NCBI RefSeq assembly: GCF_017591425.1
Contig: NW_024466459.1
Location: forward strand, 9,176,001-9,240,000
Reading direction: 5' to 3'
Length of the DNA stretch: 64,000 nucleotides
Source: Ochotona curzoniae
Lineage: Eukaryota > Chordata > Mammalia > Lagomorpha > Ochotonidae
Part shown: positions 51,173-60,100 of the stretch, piece after piece
Numbering within the stretch: the first letter of the stretch is position 1
Layout of the letters: every line of letters begins with the position of its first letter
Translations under genes and position numbers: made by a program
The notes under the pieces: generated by a model
Database searches by the model: none
What the model saw: the letters and a program-made list of their open reading frames with translations, nothing else
Told to the model about the DNA's origin: nothing

Positions 51173-54100
51173 GTAACGCTCTCCAAATCGCTGCCTTGTC
51201 GGTGTTCCGCCAACTGGCGCCCGTAACGGATGACGGCGCCTCGAGTGGACTATTAGCTCGCAACGCCACCGCGCCCGCCCCACTCCTGGCCGCGTCGGCG
51301 CCCGACCCTTCATACTCCCCCACCCTTGACCCCACACCTGCTTCCAGAAACTTCTGGACTTGTCACCCGAAGCTTGACAACTACAGCATAGAATCACCCC
51401 GCTAGCGTTCCTTAAATGTCATACCAGAGCCACCTACAATTTTGTCTTAGAAAACAGTTTCTAGAATTTTTTTTAAATTAGTTTGTGAGGCTGAGACATC
51501 TCCCATTTGTGAGTTCACCTTCCCCCAGTGTGTGGGCCAGGCTGAAGCCAGGGGTCGGGACCTGATCACTGGGGTCCAGGGAACCAAATACTTGAGTTGC
51601 CTCCCACAGTGCCTGTTGGCAGAAAACTTTAATTGGAAGCAAAGTTAGTGCCTGAAGCCCAGCACTGTGACAGGGAAAGCAAACGTCCTGACACCTTAAC
51701 CACCAAGCCAGGTGGGATGGGCTGGGGGCAGTAGTACCCTCATCCGTCATTCAACTTGTGAAGGTCAGGTGGCCTGTGTCACAGATGGGGAAGGAAGGAG
51801 CTGAAATATACTTATTTTTATTGGAAAAGCAGACTGAAAGACAGCCAGTCTGAAGCAGGAGCTTTTTCTGGATCTCCCATGCAGGTGCAGGATCCTAAGA
51901 CTCTGAGCTGTCCTCCACTGCTCTTTTAGGCTACAAGTAGAGAGCTGGATGGGAATAGAAGAGTCAGAATATGAACTGGTGCCCCTGTGGGGTGCCAGTG
52001 GTTATGGGTAGAGAATCAGCCAATTAAGCTATCACGCCCAACTCAAGAGCCAAAGTTACATTTGAAATGTGACAAATGGGGTTTGTCAAGAGGGAAATAG
52101 CACTGTAATACTTACACATTTATAAAGAAAGGCCTCGAAGTGAGGTCCTTCCTTATCGACACGTGTGTCTAGCAGGGTTCTATTTCATGGCTGTTTAATT
52201 TGAGCATCCATACCCCAGCAGATTTAAACATTTTTTAAAAGATTTTTAATTTTTACTGGAAAGTCAGATATATAGAGAGGAGGAAAGTCAGAGAGGAAGA
52301 TCTTCCATCCATTGATTCATTCCCCAAGAGACAGCAATGGCCAGAGCTGCGCCGATCCGAAGCCAGGAGCCAGGAAACTCTTCTGGGTCTTCCACACGAG
52401 TGCAGTGTCCCAAGTGTTTGGGCCGTGCTTGACTGCTTTCCCAGGTCACATGCAGGGAGTTGGATGGGAAGCAGGGCTGCTGGGATTAGAACTGGATCCC
52501 ATATGGGATCCTGGCGTGTGCAAGGCGAGAACTTTAAGCTAAGCTACTGGACCGGGTCCAGATTTAGACTTTTTTTTTTTAAGATTTATTTATTATTGGA
52601 AAGAGAGAATTACAGAGAAGGAGACAGAAAGATCTTTGTCTACTGATTCATTCCCCAAGTGGCTGCAACAACTAAAGACGAGCCAGTTTGAAGCCAGGAG
52701 CTTCTTCCAGGTCTCCCACCTGACTTTGGGACTCCTTTACTGCTTTCCCAGGCCACAAGCTGGGAGCTGGGGGGAAGTGGGGCAGCCGGGACACAAACCG
52801 GCACCTGCACCCATGTGGGATCCTGGTGAATGCAAGGTGAGGATTTAGCCACTGGGCCATGGTACCAGTCCCAGACTCGGACTCCTTAAAGCCTTGTTCC
52901 TGTGGCCTTTAGCAGAAGTGGTATGTGCACATCTCCCTGTCTCCCTGGATCCATGTCTTTGTTCCATAGATAGGATGGGACAGGATTGAGCGTAACTAAG
53001 CCAGTTCATTCATATGCTAGAATGTCTGCTAAGTGCTTTTGCTGTATTTCCATTAAAGATTTTTCCAGGAGCATTGAGATATCTTCTGGTGTTTTTGCAG
53101 GTGACAAGGATGTATTTGTGTGCATGCCCACAGGGGCAGGAAAATCCCTCTGCTATCAGCTGCCTGCCCTGTTGGCCAAAGGCATCACTGTTGTAGTCTC
53201 TCCTCTCATTGCTTTGATTCAGGTGAGGCTTGGAGCAACGCAGACACCAGCCCAGGAGGGTTCACGAAGGTTCCAGATGGCTGGAAATTTCACTTCTGCT
53301 TTTTTTAGTCTTCTGCCGCTTACTTTCTCTGATTTGCCTATCTTGTTTTCTATATTGGGTTTCTGAATCACCCAGATGTGGAGGGATTCACAGATGGCGG
53401 TTGATGCAGCTTCAGTGTGGTGATGGCTGGGGTCCCCACCATCCTATGTCGCTTTTTTGGTACTGTGTCTGTACACACACATGCTCACGTGGACACACAC
53501 CTGCACCCCGGGTTGAGTTAGGAGACAGATAGCTATGTTGACTTGAAGTCCAGGTGCCTTGCTTTATTTTGATGAGGACACAGATACATGAAAAAAAAAA
53601 ATGAACTAACAGTTGGGATTATACTTAAGACCTCAGATGGGCTGACAGAATTGGAATTGGAGGAGGGGAGCCATGTGGATGAGAGCCACCTGCCAGCAAC
53701 AAAGTCAAGGAATGGGGTGTGGCAGTAATACTTGGTGGATGTTGGTGCTTAGTATTTGTGTTAATTGCTTTAAATACATATTTTTTATCTTTGAGATCTG
53801 AAGTTTCATTTCATTCCTCTTGGAATCCTTCTGGGTAGTTAGCCATTCTATAGCAGAAAGTGGAGGGAGTCTCAGAGTTTAAGGAATAGCCAAAGGAAGC
53901 TGGCACTGTGGCACAGCACTGTGGCGCAGCCCGGCCCCGTGGATTAAGTCATTGCTTGGCACACTGGTGTCCCATGTTGGAGCACCGGCTTGAGTCCCAG
54001 CTGCGCTGCTTCGACTTGGCTCCCTGCTCATGTGCCGGGGAAAGCAATGGATGACAGCTCAAGTCCAGGGGACCCTGCCACCCATGAGCAAGGCCAGGAT

Positions 54101-57100
54101 GGAGTTCCCAGCTCTCGGCTTTTTCCTGGCCCAGCTCTGGTCATTGGAACAGTCAGGGGAGTGAGCCAGTGGATGGAAGATCTCTCTTCCTGTCTCTGTT
54201 CTGCCTTCTGCCTTTTAAATAAACATAAAATCTTTCTTGTCGTTGTTATTAAAGATTTTTTATTGGAAAGGCACATATACAGAGAGGAGGAAAGACAGAG
54301 GAAGATCTTCTATTTGTTATATATTTTTTTCTCATTAGCTTTTTTCTTTTTTTGTTTTTTTTTTGTTGTTGTTTTATTATTTATTTGGTTTTGTTAGATC
54401 TTCTATCTGCTAATTCACTCCCCAAGTGACTGCAATGGCTGGTGCTGAGCCATTCCAAAGCCAGGAGCTAGGAGCTTCTTTCGGGTCTCCCACGCGGGTG
54501 CAGGGTCCCAAGGCCTTGGGCCGTCCTCCACTGTCTTCCCAGGCCATAAGCAGGGAGCTGGATGAGAAGCGGAGCTGCCAGAAATAGAATAGGCACTGAT
54601 ATGGGATCCTGGTGCATGCAAGGCGAGGACCTTAGCTGCTAGGCTACCGTGCCAAGCCCTAAACATAAAATCTTAAAAAGAAATGAGGAAGGCAGCATCC
54701 GGAGAGCAGGTGGCCGTGATCGGAGCCAGGGTTAAATCCAGATCTGTCTGACTGCAGAGGCTGCCCTGTCAGACAGGTCACCTCCTTGCTGTGCAAAGAG
54801 AAGACATGAAAGACAGGGAAGGCAGCAGTGTTCCTGCCTGGGCGGTCCCCCAGGGAGTCGCTGTGACATTTGCCACCAAGTCCTGAGAGCCAATTTGGCT
54901 TTCCTCTTTTCTGTCTGCCCTCAGGACCAAGTGGACCACCTGCTGGCCCTAAAGATACGAGTGAGTTCTCTGAACTCGAAGCTCTCTGCACAGGAGAGGA
55001 AGGAGCTGCTCTCTGACCTAGCGCGGGAGAAGCCGCAGACCAAGCTTCTGTACATCACCCCGGAGATGGCAGCTTCTGCCTCCTTCCAGCCCACCTTGAA
55101 CTCCCTCGTGTCACGCAACCTGCTCTCTTACTTGGTGGTGGACGAAGCTCATTGTGTTTCCCAGTGGGGACACGACTTTCGTCCTGACTACCTGCGGCTG
55201 GGGGCCCTACGCACTCGCCTAGAACACACCCCATGTGTGGCCCTGACCGCAACAGCCACGCCACAGGTCCAAGATGATGTGTTTACAGCCCTGCACCTGA
55301 AGCAGCCGGTTGCCACCTTCAGGACTCCCTGCTTCCGGGCTAACCTCTTCTATGATGTGCAGTTTAAGGAACTGATTTCTGATCCCTATGGAAACCTGAG
55401 GGATTTCTGCCTCAAGGCTCTTGGACAGAAGACTGTTAAAGGGGTGAGGAACTCCAGTGGGGCCAGGGCACTGTCTGCCACACCGTACAGGGGTGAAGCA
55501 CTGAGGTGGGGCTAGGGCACTGTTTGTGGCACCATACAGGGGTGAGGAACTGAAGTGGGGCCAGGGCACTGTCTACAGTACCTTATAGGGGTGAGGAACT
55601 AACGGCGCTGTTTGTGGCACTGAATTGGAAGTTAATTTTCTAAGGCCTTAGCTTTTTTCCCCCTAGTTCACTTAGCTAGGCTTTTTAAAGCTTGTGCACA
55701 GAGAGAGTTGTCTTGTTGGGTTCTTGGCATGGTTCTCCTTGCTAGGGTTTCTTGCTTCGGGATCCTTCTGTGGATGGCAGGCCGCTGACTGTTACTTGCA
55801 AACCCACCCAAGGGTCGCTGGGAGGAGTCAGAGGAGTTAAGTACATTGGGCTCTGAGCTGGTTTGAATGTCTTTGGGCTGAGTGTGCTACCCTTTCCACG
55901 CTGTGCTCCCCATTCAGACGTTGTCCGGCTGCGGCATTGTCTACTGTCGGACCAGGGAGGCCTGTGAACAGCTGGCCATGGAGCTCAGTTGCCGGGGTGT
56001 GAACGCCAAGGCTTACCATGCAGGTAAAGGCCCATGGGCCCCCTCATCTCTCCCGGGGGCTTCTTGTGGGGCAGAGGGGGCTATATTGTTCCTTACAGAG
56101 CCGGACGATCGGGTCGTCCATTATCTGCTTCAGGTACCCAGGCAGAGCTAAAGGGATTCACTGGCATCTGTTAAAAAGCATCCTAGTCACGAATGAGGTT
56201 GAATATGGCTAATTCCTTCTCCAGGGCTGAAGGCATCTGATCGAACGTTGGTACAGAATGAGTGGATGGAGGAGAAGGTGCCTGTCATTGTTGCAACCAT
56301 CAGTTTCGGGATGGGAGTGGACAAAGCCAATGTCAGGTAAGCTCTGCCTTACCTTCCTAGCTGGGCCTGGCTTGGAGTGGGCTGCCAGTCTGTCCCAAAG
56401 GATCAAGTCCAAGTGCTCCTTTCAGGCTGGAGGAAGGAGGCACCCAGAGACAGTCCCTCCCTGACACACAGTCTGAAGGCTAACAGTGCTGTGTGGCCTG
56501 CTCCCAGGGGTCCGTGTAGCACCATTCTGCTGTCCTCAAGGAAAGGGGCAGAGCCCTGCTCACTGCCCTGCTGGCAGGTGCAGCACTGGAGGGGGTAGAG
56601 TAACGGGACTGTTTCCTGTGGGAAGGCAGAGACCTTCACTCACTTCCCTTGCTTGCTCATTAGGACCTGATGAGACTCTGGAGGAGTTGGGGTGCATCCC
56701 GGCCTCCTAACGCTACCCTAACACTCCCGGGAAGTTTTTTCCTCTGGCCGTGGTCCTGCCTTGTGCTACACACTGTGGCCTTCTGCTCTAGTGAACACCA
56801 ACAACACTGCCTTGTGAATTTTTTTTTTTAAGATTTATCTATTTTTGGGCCTGGTGGCGTAGACTAGCAACTAAAGTCCTCACCTTGAACATGCTGGGAT
56901 CCCATATGGGTGCCAGTTCTAATCCCGGCAGCTCCACTTCCCATCCAGCTCCCTGCTTATGGCCTGGGAAAGCAGTCTAGAACGGCCCAAACACTTGGGA
57001 CCCTGCACCCGTGTGGGATACCCGGAAGAAGTTCCTGGATCCTGGCTTTGGATCGGCATAGCATCGGCCGTTGCGGCCACTTGGGGAGTGAATCATCGGA

Positions 57101-60100
57101 TGGAAGATCTTCCTCTCTGTCTCTCCTCCTCTCTGTATATCTGACTTCCCAATAAATAAATAAATCTTTTAAAAAATGTATCTATTTCTATTGCAAATTC
57201 AGCTCTTCAGGGAGAAGGAGAGAAAGAAAGAGATAAAGATCTTCCATCCACTGGTTCACTGTCCTAGTGGCCATAATGTCTGCAGCTGACCTGATCCAAA
57301 CCAGGAGCCAGGATCTTTTTTCAGGTCCCCCATGCGAGAGCAAGGTCCCAAGGGCTTTGGGCCATCCTCTACTGCTTTTCCAGACCACAAGCAAGGAACT
57401 GGAAGGGAAGTGGAGCAGCCGGGATATGAAGCAGCGCCTATATGGGATCCTGGTGCGTGCACAGTGAGGACTTCAGCCACTAGGCTTACCGCACTGGGCG
57501 CACTTCGGCATGCATGGTCTTGTCGAGGCTCACCGTGACCCTGAGCTAGTCAGGATGTGAAGTGTTCATCTTTCCACATCTCAAAGGACACAGACTTCTC
57601 TACCAACTTTTGCACTGGGTCTAACTGCAGTGTCTTGGGAGGAAGCAGCTTGGAAGTTAGGCTCCTACCATGATGGTGTTCCTAGCTCTACCATCCTTCG
57701 CTGTGTAACCTTGAGCAAATTTTCTTAACTAAATCTCAAGTGCATTTTTAAATGGGCCACCTCACATAATGGTGATTGTAGGCAGTAAATAAGAGTAGTG
57801 TCTATGTTGTGTAGTTCCTCGGTGACGGGACCCAGTGTTCTTTCTTGAAGTCGGCATTGCTTGGACTCCTCCTGCAGCCTCTAGGCTGAGCTGTGCCTTG
57901 GCAGAGTAACTGCTGCTGGGCTCCAGGGCCGCAGCCTTCTTACCTGAGCTCTGTGTGTCTGTCGTCCTTTGTGTGCTGCTGTAACAAAATACCGTGGATT
58001 GAGTATTTTATGAAGGAAAGAGGTCTGCTTGGCTTACAAGCCTGAGGATTGCAAAGTCCACCTAATGTGGTGCTGGTGGCATATGCCTAGGGCCCCCACT
58101 GGCTGTGTCAGAACCACGTGGTGAAGAAGAAAGGAGGTGACCGCATGCAGATGGAGCTAAGCACGATGATCAAAACTGGCTCTATTGGGCCTGGCGCAGT
58201 GACCTGGTCGCTAAAGCCCTCGCCTTGCTGGCATAGGGATTCCATATGGGTGCCAGTTCTAATCCTGGCAGCTCCACTTCACATTCAGCTCCCTGCTTGT
58301 GGCCTGGGAAAGCAATTCAGGACGGCCCAAACACTTGGGACCCTGCACCCACATGGGAGACCCGGAAGAGGCTCTGGGATTCTGGCTTCGGATCGGCACA
58401 GCTCCAGCTGTTGCAGCCACTTGGGGAGTAGATCAATGGATGGAAGATCTTCTTGTCTGACTTTCCACCTGTCTATATATCTGACTTTTCAGTAAAAATG
58501 AAAGATAAATCTTAAAAATTTAAAAAAAAAAGCCAAAAACTGGCTCTGTCAAGAACTAACCTGACCCTGTGAGAGCTGCATTGTTCCAGAGGGCGGTAAC
58601 CGTGACCTAAACGCCCTCTCTGCTTACCTCCTTAAATCTACTAGCTGACAAAGTTGTGACCGTAAGGACCAAGCTTCCAGCAAATGCCCCTGTGGAGATA
58701 CATACAAACCATTTCAAGCTGTAACAGCTTCTGTTTTCAGGCTTCCTGTTCCTGGTGGCTGTGGAACAAGCCCTGCCCCATGACCATGTTCCACCGCATC
58801 TCACGCTGCTTGGCCTTTTGGGTCCTACAGGTTTGTCGCCCACTGGAATATTGCCAAGTCCATGGCTGGTTACTACCAGGAGTCGGGCCGTGCCGGCAGG
58901 GATGGGAAGCCTTCTTGGTGCCGTCTCTATTACTCTAGGAGTGACAGGGACCAAGTCAGCTTCCTGATCAGAAACGAAATAGCAAAGCTCCAGGTAAGTC
59001 CTGAAGTCTTCTCTTCTGAACTCGCTACTCCTCAGTTCGTACAGCTTGTTCCAGTCCAGAGCAGGCTTCCGGAAGCTGGCAGGTGTGCCGGGCCTGGAGG
59101 GTTAGCAAGAGGGAATTGGTGTGTGGGGAGATAGCGGGCAGCCAAATAGATTAGACTTTTCTCTTTATAAGCATTTGGTTAAGTGGCCTATCCAGTCAAA
59201 ATAAATATTAACAAAAAAGATTTTACAAGCAGAAATTATAATGAAATATACTTGACTAAATCTAAATTAAAAATTTCTTTATAGTGAGAGATACTGTACA
59301 TAAAGTGAAAATAAAAATGAGCCCATAAGGGAGAAGGTTTTGGAAGTGTATGTGATTGACTGACTATATGGAAAACTATAGGTGCAGAAGAAGGCAGCAA
59401 AGTATCGCTTAGTGACAGGTGTGATGAGGCCTTCCACACAGGACGAAACCAGAGTACCCACCATGAGTGGGAAGAGATGCTGCATCTCACTTAGGAGTCA
59501 GGGATTCATGCAGACGGGAAGTTAATGCCCATTAGATCGGTGGAATGCTAATTGTCTTTGTAGTTGCTACTCCTGAAGAATGTGGGGATGGGCCGTGTGA
59601 GCGCTAAATCCTCAGCTCGCAAGCGCATCTCTAGATGGACGAGTCATCATTTGTACAAAATGCACATGTCTGAGGATGGACAGCTATTTGCTGTCACATT
59701 CAACACTGAAATCTGGCTCTTCCGTAGGTTAACAGACAAGGAAGTTGTTCTAGTTGAAAGTGGAGTGATCCAGAGATAATCCGTTCCCCCTCCTGGAGCG
59801 AGCATAATGTTGTGGGCAAAAAAAAAAAAGTTATAAAAAATATAAATTCCCAAAGACAAGGAGGATGAGAGAGAAGGTAACAATAGGTCGAACTATCAAT
59901 GAGTGTCAGCCTAGAGCACCCCAAGGCCCCGTTAGAAATGTGCTGGAGCTCATGAGAAAACCTGATGGTGTGGCCAAATAAAAGATTTTATTAAATCCAA
60001 AATTTGGAGCTGGCATTATTGCATAGTGGATTAAGCCATCCCCGGCAATGCCAGCATCCTGTATTACAGTACCAGCTCAAGTCCTAGCTGATTTTAATAT

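Larger units (their letters stand above)
51173..53100 (+). other. RECQL5: RECQL5 intron 1
   Basis: A 1.9-kb intron whose right two-thirds are antisense C-repeat SINEs (about 51465-51712, 51806-52043, 52230-52558, 52570-52872). The left 250 bases are the end of the CpG island. Confidence 0.6.

Noticed and set aside
54895..54924. Upstream extension of RECQL5 exon 3
   Set aside because: The frame is open for ten codons before 54925, but a good acceptor (CCTCAG) and exact continuity with exon 2 place the exon start at 54925.
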